Assembly (NCBI GenBank): GCA_017935345.1 | Contig: JAGBHU010000008.1 | Span: 1-64,000, forward strand | DNA from: Coprococcus sp. | GTDB taxonomy: Bacteria; Bacillota; Clostridia; Lachnospirales; Lachnospiraceae | Length of the DNA: 64,000 nucleotides | Direction: 5' to 3' | Shown here: piece by piece, positions 1 through 8,318 of the stretch | Layout: every line of letters starts with the position of its first letter | Numbering within the stretch: the stretch's first letter is position 1 | The notes under the pieces: model-generated | The model's input: only the letters and a program-made list of their open reading frames with translations | Database searches by the model: none | What the model was told of the DNA's origin: nothing | Made by a program: the position numbers and the translations under genes

Positions 1-34
1 GTTCATCCTGAGCCAGGATCAAACTCTCATTTAA
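1..34 (-). rRNA. rrs: 16S rRNA, 5' end only
   Basis: The reverse complement of the first bases is the universal 16S start, including the primer-27F region (AGAGTTTGATCCTGGCTCAG). The mature 5' end is placed near base 34 by analogy with E. coli numbering. The rest of the gene lies beyond the left edge. It is preceded in the same transcript by two tRNA-Ser genes. Confidence 0.95.
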
Positions 35-191
35 AGTTTTTGTCCCTGGTCTTCGATAAACCTAGCTATCTTCAACCATTTACTGTTCTTGGTTTGTTAA
101 ACCGTTCTTGAAATTCTTTTTCTTGGAATTTCAGGGTTGTCATGTTGTTAATTTTTCAAGGTTCTGTTTGCTGATACCAGTCTATCTTAAA

Positions 192-280
192 CGGAGAAGG
201 AGGGATTTGAACCCTCGCGCCGCTATTAACGGCCTACTCCCTTTCCAGGGGAGCCCCTTCAACCGCTTGGGTACTTCTCC
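192..280 (-). tRNA. tRNA-Ser (anticodon GGA)
   Basis: On the minus strand an acceptor stem GGAGAAG/CTTCTCC encloses an anticodon stem CTCCC/GGGAG with loop CTGGAAA (anticodon GGA), a long class II variable arm and a T arm GAGGG-TTCAAAT-CCCTC. The discriminator is G and no CCA is encoded. The gene lies about 160 bases upstream of the 16S gene, so it is probably cotranscribed with the rRNA. Confidence 0.95.
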
Positions 281-325
281 CAGTATCAAGCGCTTAAACT
301 TCTAATAAAACTATTCAGAAGCCAG

Positions 326-411
326 CGGAGAGAGAGGGATTCGAACCCTCGCGCCCTTTCGGACAAACGGTTTTCAAGACCGCCTCGTTATGACCACTTC
401 GATATCTCTCC
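326..411 (-). tRNA. tRNA-Ser (anticodon TGA)
   Basis: The minus strand gives acceptor stem GGAGAGA/TCTCTCC, an anticodon loop CTTGAAA (anticodon TGA), a long variable arm and a T arm GAGGG-TTCGAAT-CCCTC, with discriminator G and no encoded CCA. It is the first gene after the candidate rRNA promoter, so the order is tRNA-Ser(TGA), tRNA-Ser(GGA), 16S. Confidence 0.95.
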
Positions 412-453
412 ATCTACTATTTTCTGTCGTTAGGTTTTTCCAGCGACTTGTAT

Positions 454-482
454 ATATTATCACTCATCTCATATCATGTCAA
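454..482 (-). promoter_or_regulatory. Candidate sigma-A promoter of the tRNA-rRNA operon
   Basis: The minus strand carries TTGACA (482-477), 17 bases, then TAATAT (459-454). The -35 box lies in the last codons of ispD, overlapping its stop. Downstream are two tRNA-Ser genes and 16S. The match is near consensus, and no terminator separates ispD from it, so ispD readthrough is possible too. Confidence 0.75.
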
Positions 483-1163
483 CATATTTTGCAAAAAAAT
501 TTCTGCAATTTTTATATCTTCCGGCGTAGTAATTTTTATGTTTTTATAACTGCCTGCAAGCACCTTTGACTTTGTTCCGGAATAAAGTTCCACCACCATT
601 GTATCATCGGTTACAGCTATATTTTTATCGTTTTCCATCTTGCTGTAACAGTCTGAAAGAAGTCCTTTGTTAAAGGTCTGTGGTGTCTGAATCTGATATA
701 CATATTTTCTGTCAGGTGTCTCCACTCCAAACTGCTTATCATCTACCATTTTTATGGTATCTTTAACGGGCATCCCGACAGTACATGCATTAAACCGTTT
801 AACAGCCTCCATAGAATCTTCTATCATTTTATCCGTTATAAACGGTCTTGCTCCGTCGTGTATCATTATATAATCTGACTCATCTGCGGCTTTCAGCGCA
901 TTTTTTACCGACTCATAGCGTTCTTTTCCGCCTGCTACTATGTGACTTACTTTGGAAAATCCATATTTTTCTACTATATTATGTCTGCAATATTCGATAT
1001 CCTGCTTCCCTGTTACAAGTATAATATTGTCTACCCGGCTTTCTTCAAATACCTTCAGAGAATAATATACTACCGGATATTCACCCAGTAGCATGAATTG
1101 TTTTTGTATATCGCTTTTCATCCTGCTGCCCTTACCGGCAGCCAATACAATTGCCGTTATCAT
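474..1163 (-). CDS. ispD: 2-C-methyl-D-erythritol 4-phosphate cytidylyltransferase
   Basis: IspD joins CTP to methylerythritol 4-phosphate, the third step of the non-mevalonate isoprenoid pathway, in the cytosol. The 229-residue length is usual for the family. The N-terminal nucleotide-binding loop (AIVLAAGKGSRM, with Lys near position 24) and the family motif IHDGARPF near residue 102 are visible. The ATG follows GAGGGA. The gene is followed closely by the tRNA-rRNA operon, whose -35 box overlaps its stop region. Upstream is tsaD, 17 bases away, so the two are probably cotranscribed. No other isoprenoid gene is in the window. Confidence 0.95.
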   Translation of the reverse strand: MITAIVLAAGKGSRMKSDIQKQFMLLGEYPVVYYSLKVFEESRVDNIILVTGKQDIEYCRHNIVEKYGFSKVSHIVAGGKERYESVKNALKAADESDYIMIHDGARPFITDKMIEDSMEAVKRFNACTVGMPVKDTIKMVDDKQFGVETPDRKYVYQIQTPQTFNKGLLSDCYSKMENDKNIAVTDDTMVVELYSGTKSKVLAGSYKNIKITTPEDIKIAEIFLQNMLT

Positions 1164-1180
1164 GTTATTTCCCTCTTCAT

Positions 1181-2206
1181 TTACCTCTGTCCAAGCTTAA
1201 GATTCGGTATGGCATTCAAATCCCAGCCATGTCTTGTTCCGTTTATATATTCATAGTATCCTGCCGAACCTATCATTGCCGCATTATCCGTACAAAGAAC
1301 AGGTGACGGATAATAAAGTGCAAGTCCCGCTTTATTGCATGCTGTTTTCATGGCATTTCTAAGTGAAGAATTTGATGCCACGCCTCCTGCAAGTGCAACC
1401 TTGTCCATTCCATAATATTTTGCCGCTGCCATGGTATGTTCTGTCAGGACATCCGTTACAGCCTTCTGAAAGGATGCGGCTACATCTGCTTTATTGATTT
1501 CCTCACCCTTCATGGCAGCCTGATTGATATAGTTCAGCACTGCCGATTTCAATCCGCTGAAGCTGAAATCATATTCCGAATCACTGATCTTTGCTCTTGG
1601 AAATACGATAGCATCCGGATTTCCTTCTCTTGCAAGCTTATCTACCTTAGGGCCTCCCGGATAACCGAGTCCGATTGCTCTTGCCACCTTGTCGAATGCC
1701 TCTCCCGCCGCATCATCTCTTGTTATGCCAAGTATTTCGTATTTTCCGTAATCGACCACCTTGACAAGATGTGTATGTCCGCCCGATACTACCAGACACA
1801 TAAACGGAGGCTTCAAATCCTTATCCTGTATATAATTTGCAGAAATATGTCCTTCTATATGATGCACACCCACAAGCGGTATATCCTTTGCAAAACATAT
1901 AGCCTTCGCTGCGCCAACCCCGACAAGAAGCGCACCGACAAGTCCCGGTCCGTATGTTACAGCCACCGCATCGATATCGTCAAGCGTACACTTTGCTTCA
2001 TCAAGAGCAGCGCGTATTACCTGATTGATCTTTTCTATATGCTTTCTCGACGCAATTTCAGGTACTACCCCACCGTACATGGTATGAATATCTATCTGTG
2101 AATATATTATATTTGATAAAACCTCCCTGCCGTTCACCACGACAGCCGCCGCCGTCTCATCACAAGAGGATTCAATCGCAAGTATCTTTATATCCTTGTC
2201 CATCAT
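1181..2206 (-). CDS. tsaD: tRNA N6-adenosine threonylcarbamoyltransferase TsaD
   Basis: TsaD transfers the threonylcarbamoyl group to A37 of ANN-decoding tRNAs (t6A). It is a Kae1/ASKHA-fold protein of 341 residues, the normal size. Visible are the N-terminal [15 protein letters not shown], the metal-binding HKHIEK-type segment (SRKHIEKI near 54), HIEGHISAN near 117, VSGGHTHL near 140 and LAGGVASN near 272. Its partners TsaB and TsaE lie a few genes upstream in the same direction, with RNase Z between them. TsaC is not in the window. Confidence 0.96.
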   Translation of the reverse strand: MMDKDIKILAIESSCDETAAAVVVNGREVLSNIIYSQIDIHTMYGGVVPEIASRKHIEKINQVIRAALDEAKCTLDDIDAVAVTYGPGLVGALLVGVGAAKAICFAKDIPLVGVHHIEGHISANYIQDKDLKPPFMCLVVSGGHTHLVKVVDYGKYEILGITRDDAAGEAFDKVARAIGLGYPGGPKVDKLAREGNPDAIVFPRAKISDSEYDFSFSGLKSAVLNYINQAAMKGEEINKADVAASFQKAVTDVLTEHTMAAAKYYGMDKVALAGGVASNSSLRNAMKTACNKAGLALYYPSPVLCTDNAAMIGSAGYYEYINGTRHGWDLNAIPNLKLGQR

Positions 2207-2215
2207 TTTACCTTC

Positions 2216-3124
2216 CTAGTCCTGAAATTTTAACACCGTATCCGTTTGGTCTTTCGCTGCTATGGTGCGTGGAAAAATCTTCCTTACCGCATCCATATAC
2301 TGTGTGGGTCTTACCATTGACGGACTGTAATGTGTGAGCCACATTTCTCCTACATCTGCCTTTGCAGCAATTTCCGCCGCTTCATACATCGTCATATGCC
2401 TATGCTCAACGGCCTTTTGCAGCTTGTCCTGTTCTCCGTACATGCCTTCACATATAAAAAGGTCCGAACCTGCGGCATGCTTTTCTATTCTTGACACAGG
2501 TCTTGTATCTGTACAATATGTCAGTTTCAGTCCTTTTCTCGCAGGACCAAGAACCATATCCGGTGTATAAATTTCCCCGTCTGCTTCTACGGTTTTACCT
2601 TTTTGAAGAGGATTCCAATACTGCATCGGTATATCCAGACTTTTTGCCTTCTCTATTTCAAACTTACCGGCTCTGTCAAGGCTTAATGAATAACCATAAC
2701 ATGTAACATTATGGTTCAGCTTAAAAGCATCCACCCTGACATCTCCCCATGAAAAGCTCTCTTCTTCTTCCGAAAGCTCTTTGAATTTGATTTCAAACGG
2801 CAGCTCCGGTGCAATAACCCTGAGGGAGTTCACTACCTTTTCAAGTCTTTTAGGCCCTACCATCCAAACAGGCTCTGTTCTTTCGGCATTTCCAATAGTG
2901 AGCAGCAGGCCCGGAAGTCCGCTTATATGGTCGGCATGAAAATGGGTAAAGCATATCACATCTATCGGCTTAAAGCTCCACCCCTGCTTTTTTATGGCTA
3001 CCTGGGTACCTTCACCACAGTCTATCAGCATAGAGCTTCCATTATATCGAACCATCAGAGATGTTAAGGCTCTGTGTGGCAACGGCATCATTCCTCCGGT
3101 TCCAAGTAAACATACATCCAGCAT
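2216..3124 (-). CDS. rnz: Ribonuclease Z
   Basis: RNase Z is a metallo-beta-lactamase-fold endonuclease that trims tRNA 3' ends. The metal motif FTHFHADHISG is at about residues 59-69, and further conserved histidines appear near the C-terminus (RHMTMYEA, THYSP). With 302 residues it is the short form. The start follows GGAGGAATGAA. It sits 9 bases upstream of tsaD within a run of tRNA-maturation genes. The tRNA genes in this window encode no CCA, consistent with a need for RNase Z processing. Confidence 0.93.
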   Translation of the reverse strand: MLDVCLLGTGGMMPLPHRALTSLMVRYNGSSMLIDCGEGTQVAIKKQGWSFKPIDVICFTHFHADHISGLPGLLLTIGNAERTEPVWMVGPKRLEKVVNSLRVIAPELPFEIKFKELSEEEESFSWGDVRVDAFKLNHNVTCYGYSLSLDRAGKFEIEKAKSLDIPMQYWNPLQKGKTVEADGEIYTPDMVLGPARKGLKLTYCTDTRPVSRIEKHAAGSDLFICEGMYGEQDKLQKAVEHRHMTMYEAAEIAAKADVGEMWLTHYSPSMVRPTQYMDAVRKIFPRTIAAKDQTDTVLKFQD

Positions 3125-3144
3125 TTCATTCCTCCATATTCAGG

Positions 3145-3363
3145 TTACATATATTCCGTGACATCCTCCAAATCAACAGGAATATTAAAGTTTTCTATCA
3201 TTTTGTCATAGCATGATTCACACAAACAAAATCTGTGCCTTTTTCCGTCTTTTTTTGAAAAATACCCCCACTCCTTTGTTACAACAAGAGCATCCTCTAC
3301 AAAAACACTTCCATCATGCTTTATGATATGACCACATGCATTACATTTTAAATCTTTCATCAT
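3145..3363 (-). CDS. Small zinc-ribbon-like protein, function unknown
   Basis: This 72-residue protein has two Cys pairs, CNACGH near residues 7-12 and CLCESC near 47-52, as expected for a small zinc ribbon, separated by a basic segment (SKKDGKRHRF). The start ATG-ATG follows GGAG. It lies 20 bases before rnz and is probably in the same operon. The spacing suggests a nucleic-acid or protein-binding zinc module. I do not recognise a named family. Confidence 0.7.
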   Translation of the reverse strand: MMKDLKCNACGHIIKHDGSVFVEDALVVTKEWGYFSKKDGKRHRFCLCESCYDKMIENFNIPVDLEDVTEYM

Positions 3364-3414
3364 AACACTCCTATAATTTGTACTTTTTATTCGTTCAAAT
3401 TATAGCGTTTTCTG

Positions 3415-3906
3415 TCAAAAATTAATACCAACAATGTTTTCCAGTTTCATGATAACAGCATCTTCCTTTGGTTCTCTGTAATAGTCTTTTCGTCTGGAAA
3501 TCTCCTGAAATCCCATTTTCTCGTATAATCCTATCGCTGTCTCATTGGACTCTCTTACTTCAAGGAAAATATTTTCACCTGCTTTTTTTGCACATTGTTT
3601 TATCATTTCCTGTATGAGCCTTTTTCCGATTCCACATTTTCTGTGACTGTTTTCAACAGCAATTCTAAGCAACTCACAATCTTCACACGGTGCTGTATAT
3701 ATCAGATAGCCTACCAGTTCATCCCCCATCATGGCTACCAGAACCTTGTCATAGCTTCCGTATATGGAAGTATTTACCATCTGTTCATTCCATGAATTAC
3801 GAAATATCTTTTCACCTAAAGCAACAATATCAAGAGCCTGCTCTTCTTCTGCTTCTCTAATCATTATACCGGGCACTGCCCCTCCGTCTGCCATACTGTT
3901 ATTCAT
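3415..3906 (-). CDS. rimI: Ribosomal protein S18-alanine N-acetyltransferase RimI
   Basis: RimI is a GNAT acetyltransferase that acetylates the N-terminus of ribosomal protein S18. The acetyl-CoA loop appears as RKCGIGKRLIQEM and the C-terminal NETAIGLYEKMGFQEISRRKDYY is typical. I chose the ATG at 3906, which overlaps the tsaB stop by 8 bases (ATGAATAA); a second ATG at 3894 follows GGA at longer spacing and is also possible. An open frame runs further upstream through tsaB but has no reason to be used. The tsaB-rimI pairing is common in Firmicutes. Confidence 0.88.
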   Translation of the reverse strand: MNNSMADGGAVPGIMIREAEEEQALDIVALGEKIFRNSWNEQMVNTSIYGSYDKVLVAMMGDELVGYLIYTAPCEDCELLRIAVENSHRKCGIGKRLIQEMIKQCAKKAGENIFLEVRESNETAIGLYEKMGFQEISRRKDYYREPKEDAVIMKLENIVGINF

Positions 3907-4618
3907 TTCCTTTCGTCTTTTTTCTTTCTTCCCGTTCCCTTTCAGCCTGTGACACCCTAAGATATACCGGACTGTGTTCATCTCCTGACTCATATAACCC
4001 GAGCTGATACCTTGTCATTCCGGCTACCGCTATCGAGCCTGCCCGTTGTTTGTTCATATGCGCAGGTGCCATACTGTATTTTGTCTTTATTTTTTCTTTT
4101 ATAACATTTCTGAAAGGGTTTGTTCCATCTCCGAGAAATACCACCTTTTGATTGATTTCATTTAATTTTTCAATTAATGCTTCTATATCAAGCGGCGTCT
4201 GCTCCATAATCGTCTGCAGTCCGTTTTCTTCGTCAAATCGATAAAGTCCTGTATATACCTGATTCCTTCTTGCATCCATAATAGGGCAAATCAAATCCCT
4301 GCATCCCCACATATTATATGCAAGTCCTTCAAGTGTCGGTACGGATACAACAGGTATATTCAGTGCCAACGCTAACCCTTTTACTGTAGCCGAGCCTATT
4401 CTAAGACCGGTAAATGAACCAGGCCCCGCAGCAACGGCAAGGGCATCAAAGCTGTTTTTATCCGTTTCAGTCATTTTCACGATTTCATCAAGCATGGGTA
4501 ACAACGTCTGTGAATGTGTTTTTTTATAGTTTACTGTATATTCAGCTATTAGATTATCATCTTCGGCTATGGCTACGGAAGCCACTAAACCCGAGCTGTC
4601 AAAACCAAGTATTTTCAT
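3899..4618 (-). CDS. tsaB: tRNA threonylcarbamoyladenosine biosynthesis protein TsaB
   Basis: TsaB is the inactive Kae1-like paralogue that scaffolds TsaD and TsaE in t6A synthesis. The 239-residue protein starts with ILGFDSSGLVASVAI and has AGPGSFTGLRIG near residues 65-76, a TsaB hallmark, followed by PIMDARRNQVYTGLY. Its 3' end overlaps rimI by 8 bases, which suggests translational coupling. tsaE lies 57 bases upstream. Confidence 0.94.
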   Translation of the reverse strand: MKILGFDSSGLVASVAIAEDDNLIAEYTVNYKKTHSQTLLPMLDEIVKMTETDKNSFDALAVAAGPGSFTGLRIGSATVKGLALALNIPVVSVPTLEGLAYNMWGCRDLICPIMDARRNQVYTGLYRFDEENGLQTIMEQTPLDIEALIEKLNEINQKVVFLGDGTNPFRNVIKEKIKTKYSMAPAHMNKQRAGSIAVAGMTRYQLGLYESGDEHSPVYLRVSQAEREREERKKTKGNE

Positions 4619-4675
4619 ATGAATCTCCGTTCCTCCACCCGTCAGGCAGCATAAACAATCCGACTTGTTTTTCCA

Positions 4676-5101
4676 TTATATTGTTTCAATCATTATTCTT
4701 CTATAATCAGTTCCTTTTTCAAGGTTCTTTTCAATCTGTATTTTTGTATAATGTTCAGGAAGCAACTCCTCAATCAGGTCAGCCCATTCTATCAGGCATA
4801 CCCCTTCCCCATATATCATATCGTTAAATCCAATTTCTTCCATTTCATCGATATCACCTATACGATATACGTCAAAGTGATACATAGGAAGTCTGCCCGA
4901 ATCATATTCCTTTACAATTGTAAATGTCGGGCTATTGACCACATCATCCATTCCAAGTCCCTTGGCAAAGCCTTGAGAAATAATGGTTTTACCTACTCCC
5001 AAATCTCCGTAAATGCAGAAGGTCTGTCCTGCCTGTGCGTTCTTACCAAGCAACATACCAATATTGTATGTATCTTCTTTGCAAAAGCTCTCTTTTACCA
5101 T
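4676..5101 (-). CDS. tsaE: tRNA threonylcarbamoyladenosine biosynthesis ATPase TsaE
   Basis: TsaE is the small P-loop ATPase of the t6A complex. The 141-residue protein has a Walker A motif GDLGVGKT near residues 32-39, the SPTFTIVKEY segment near 56-65 and HFDVYRI near 74-80. The length is normal. It begins the tsaE-tsaB-rimI run, with the dCMP deaminase gene upstream. Confidence 0.94.
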   Translation of the reverse strand: MVKESFCKEDTYNIGMLLGKNAQAGQTFCIYGDLGVGKTIISQGFAKGLGMDDVVNSPTFTIVKEYDSGRLPMYHFDVYRIGDIDEMEEIGFNDMIYGEGVCLIEWADLIEELLPEHYTKIQIEKNLEKGTDYRRIMIETI

Positions 5102-5182
5102 TCCTATTCTTCCTAATATCTAAATCTATTTACCAAATCTGTCTTTACACATATATTTCCGCAAAACAGTATGGCACATTTT

Positions 5183-5662
5183 CTAAAGGTCTACCACAAT
5201 CTTCTTTCCTTTAACCTCAAATGCCCTATAGCTGACTCCTGCCATATCAAACATACGCTTCGATGCAATGGTACTGTCCGTGCTTGCATATTTATCAGAC
5301 AAATACACGACTTCTTTAATACCGCACTGAATAATCGCTTTTGCACACTCATTACATGGAAACAACGTAGAATAAAGGCATGCATCCTTAAGGCTCCCGC
5401 CTCTATAATTCAATATCGAATTCAACTCGGCATGACACACGTAAAAATATTTGTTATCCAGAGGATTTCCTATCTTGCCCCACGGCATTACATCATCCTC
5501 GCAGCCTGCCGGCATACCGTTATAACCAACAGAGAGTATTCTGTTCGAACGGTCTACAATACATGCGCCAACCTGCGTTGACGGGTCTTTACTTCTCTGT
5601 GCCGATAACATGGCTATCCCCATAAAATACTGGTCCCAGCTTATGTAGTCTGTTCTTTTCAT
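5183..5662 (-). CDS. comEB: Deoxycytidylate deaminase (ComEB type)
   Basis: The enzyme deaminates dCMP to dUMP, supplying thymidylate synthesis. The zinc site is visible as CHAELNSIL with downstream PCNECAK, and an N-terminal SKDPSTQVGACIVD segment fits the family. I chose the start at 5662 (MKRTDYISW) because AAAGGAGA lies 8 bases before it; an ATG 24 bases further upstream has no comparable site. This gives 159 residues. In some Firmicutes the gene is named for the competence operon, but no other com genes are here. Confidence 0.92.
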   Translation of the reverse strand: MKRTDYISWDQYFMGIAMLSAQRSKDPSTQVGACIVDRSNRILSVGYNGMPAGCEDDVMPWGKIGNPLDNKYFYVCHAELNSILNYRGGSLKDACLYSTLFPCNECAKAIIQCGIKEVVYLSDKYASTDSTIASKRMFDMAGVSYRAFEVKGKKIVVDL

Positions 5663-5697
5663 ATCGTGTGTCTCCTTTCCGTACATTAAAGCATCAG

Positions 5698-5726
5698 ATT
5701 ACGCCGGAGTATCTCTCCGGCGTAAT
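5698..5726 (-). terminator. Hairpin after lysC (possible terminator)
   Basis: A 12-bp G+C-rich perfect stem (ATTACGCCGGAG, 5-base loop, CTCCGGCGTAAT) lies about 20 bases after the lysC stop. The U-run on either strand is weak, so termination may be partial or factor-assisted. Confidence 0.6.
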
Positions 5727-5746
5727 TATTTACTTACTATTTCTAA

Positions 5747-6952
5747 TTAATGTTCTCCTAATGCAAACTTATCATGTACTGCATTCATTGCACGCTCTGT
5801 ATACTGCTGGTCTATCAGAACAGTAACTCGTATTTCTGAAGTAGATATCATTCTGATATTAATATTTTCATCATAAAGTGCCTCAAACATTTTTGCAGCA
5901 ACACCTGCATTAGACTGCATACCTGCTCCAACGATTGAAACCTTTGCAACATCCTTATTGACATCAACGCTCTCAAGCTTACCCATAGTGGACTTAATAA
6001 GTGCTGCTGCCTTATCGGCATTTTCATCACTACATGTAAATGTAATATCCTTTGTACCATGTCTTCCAACAGACTGTAATATCATATCAATATTTATATC
6101 ATTCTTTGCAAGTGTATTGAATAACTTAAATGCAACACCTGGTGTATCCTCTAATCCTACTACTGCAACTCTTGCTGTATCTGCATCTGCGGCTACTCCG
6201 CTAACTAACATTTTCTCCATTCCGGTATCCTCCTTAACTATTGTTCCTTCTGATGTATTAAGACTTGAACGTACTACGAGCTGAACTCCGAATTTCTTTG
6301 CAAGCTCAACTGAACGATTATGAAGTACACCTGCACCCAAGGTTGCAAGTTCCAACATCTCATCATATGTTACTACATCAAGCTTACGTGCTGTCTTTAC
6401 CTTACGTGGGTCAGCCGTATAAACGCCATCTACATCTGTATAAATCTCACAGGAATCAGCATTCAGTGCTGCTGCAAGTGCAACCGCCGTAGTATCTGAA
6501 CCACCACGTCCCAGAGTTGTATAGTCATCGTATTTGTTAATACCCTGAAAGCCTGTCACAATTACTATCTTTCTTTGCTCAAGCTCATGTCTTATTCTTT
6601 CAACATCAATTCTCTTCAGTCTTGCATTACCATATACTGAAGTTGTATGCATCGCTACCTGAAAAGCATTTAAAGAAACAGCAGGAACCTTAAGCTTATT
6701 CATAGCCATAGCCATCAGCGAAACCGACATCTGCTCTCCTATTGTAAAAAGCATATCCATCTCTCTCTTAGGCGGATTCTCGTTTACCTCTTTTGCCATG
6801 GAAATCAGCTCATCCGTATACTTTCCCATAGCCGATAGTACAACGACTACATCATTTCCCTTCTGCCAATCTTCAATACATCTTTTGGCTACGTTAAAGA
6901 TTCTTTCGGTATTTCCTACGGAAGTACCACCAAACTTCTTTACTATTAACAT
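5747..6952 (-). CDS. lysC: Aspartate kinase
   Basis: Aspartate kinase phosphorylates aspartate, the first step towards lysine, threonine and methionine. It begins with IVKKFGGTSVGNTERI, the kinase signature, and has GRGGSDTTAVALAAAL near residue 157. Two C-terminal ACT domains follow from about residue 250 (VAVVGLEDTPGVAFKLF and VSIVGAGMQSNAGVAAKMF), implying allosteric control by end products. The start at 6952 follows AGGAGGACGAG; an open frame extends 27 bases further. The upstream gene is homoserine dehydrogenase, so flux enzymes of the pathway are adjacent. Confidence 0.95.
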   Translation of the reverse strand: MLIVKKFGGTSVGNTERIFNVAKRCIEDWQKGNDVVVVLSAMGKYTDELISMAKEVNENPPKREMDMLFTIGEQMSVSLMAMAMNKLKVPAVSLNAFQVAMHTTSVYGNARLKRIDVERIRHELEQRKIVIVTGFQGINKYDDYTTLGRGGSDTTAVALAAALNADSCEIYTDVDGVYTADPRKVKTARKLDVVTYDEMLELATLGAGVLHNRSVELAKKFGVQLVVRSSLNTSEGTIVKEDTGMEKMLVSGVAADADTARVAVVGLEDTPGVAFKLFNTLAKNDINIDMILQSVGRHGTKDITFTCSDENADKAAALIKSTMGKLESVDVNKDVAKVSIVGAGMQSNAGVAAKMFEALYDENINIRMISTSEIRVTVLIDQQYTERAMNAVHDKFALGEH

Positions 6953-7032
6953 CTCGTCCTCCTGATTGCAAATTCGCAAATAGTTAATCCATTATTTTTT
7001 GTAAGTGCAATATATTTATACACGTTTCCAAA

Positions 7033-8247
7033 TTAAAATGCAACTCTAATTACATTTATAACGTATTCAAATTCCTTCTTTTTTGTGTCAAAAGCAGCTT
7101 CTGTCATATTTTCAGTTATAAATGCAAGCTCACCGGCAACTTCATGGGTTGTTATAAACTGTACCTTGCCAAAAATCTCTTCTATCTTTTCTTTCATCTC
7201 ACTGCCGCCGGAAACACGGACAAAAAACCGGTTTGTCAGGTCTGCAAAGTCACCCATTTCCAATGCTTCATCATCCCATATCGTCATAATATTGGTGCCC
7301 ATATGTTTTACGGCATCGACAACATCCGAAACTACCGCAGATGCTGTAGGAAGTTTTCCTGCTCCGCGTCCATAGAACATAATATCATCTACCACATTGC
7401 CATGTACCAATATACCGTTAAATACGTCATCGATTCCGTACAGCGGATTCGTATTCGGAAGCATCATTGGTGCAACAAATGAATAAAGCGTTCCACCTAC
7501 ATTTTTCGTCGTGCCAAGCAGTTTGATTGTAGCATTCATAGACTTCGCATATTTAAAATCTTCGGCTGTGATTTTCGTAATACCCTCTGTATGAATACGT
7601 GCATAATCAAGATGCTTGCCAAATGCTATTGATGTCAGTATTGCTATTTTTCTGCATGCATCTCCGCCTTCCACATCAGCTTCAGGATTTCGCTCTGCAT
7701 AGCCAAGCTCCTGAGCCTGTTTGAGAACAGTATCGTAATCAGCGCCTTCATTTGACATCTTTGTCAGTATATAGTTGGTGGTACCGTTCAAAATACCTGT
7801 TATTCCTGTAATATCATCAGCCGTTATTGAGCTGTTAAGCGGTCTGACAATCGGTATACCGCCACCTGCAGATGCCTCGAAAAGAAAATTAACCGCATTT
7901 TCTTTTGCTATGGATAATAATTCCGGGCCATGTGCGGCAACAAGCTCTTTATTAGAAGTTGCAACACTCTTTCCTGCAAGCAGACATTTCTTTACAAACG
8001 TATATGCAGGCTCAACACCGCCCATCACTTCTACAACAACCTTTACATCATCATCAGTCAGGATATCATTAAAATCATGTGTCAATATCTCAGTAACAGG
8101 GTCTCCCGGAAAATCCCTTAAATCCAAAACATATTTAATATGAATTTCCTGTCCTGCTCTTTTATTTACAATTTCATGGTTCGTGTTAATAACCTCAACG
8201 ACACCCGAACCAACTGTACCATAACCTAAAACTGCTATATTTACCAT
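7033..8247 (-). CDS. hom: Homoserine dehydrogenase
   Basis: The enzyme reduces aspartate semialdehyde to homoserine with NAD(P)H. The nucleotide-binding start IAVLGYGTVGSGVVEV, the SNKELVA segment near residue 98 and the substrate region GILNGTTNYILTKM with EADVEGGDA near 190-198 are visible. At 404 residues it has the short C-terminal regulatory domain region (VSGGSEMKEKIEEIF), related to ACT domains. It lies between prfB and lysC on the same strand. Confidence 0.95.
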   Translation of the reverse strand: MVNIAVLGYGTVGSGVVEVINTNHEIVNKRAGQEIHIKYVLDLRDFPGDPVTEILTHDFNDILTDDDVKVVVEVMGGVEPAYTFVKKCLLAGKSVATSNKELVAAHGPELLSIAKENAVNFLFEASAGGGIPIVRPLNSSITADDITGITGILNGTTNYILTKMSNEGADYDTVLKQAQELGYAERNPEADVEGGDACRKIAILTSIAFGKHLDYARIHTEGITKITAEDFKYAKSMNATIKLLGTTKNVGGTLYSFVAPMMLPNTNPLYGIDDVFNGILVHGNVVDDIMFYGRGAGKLPTASAVVSDVVDAVKHMGTNIMTIWDDEALEMGDFADLTNRFFVRVSGGSEMKEKIEEIFGKVQFITTHEVAGELAFITENMTEAAFDTKKKEFEYVINVIRVAF

Positions 8248-8318
8248 TGGGTAATCTCCTTTATCTCTAAAATTTGTATATCATTATAACCGATACGCAA
8301 AACCGCATCTGGAAGATA

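Noticed and set aside
108-305. 65-residue plus-strand open frame at the left edge.
   Set aside because: It lies across the tRNA-Ser gene and the 16S leader on the opposite strand.
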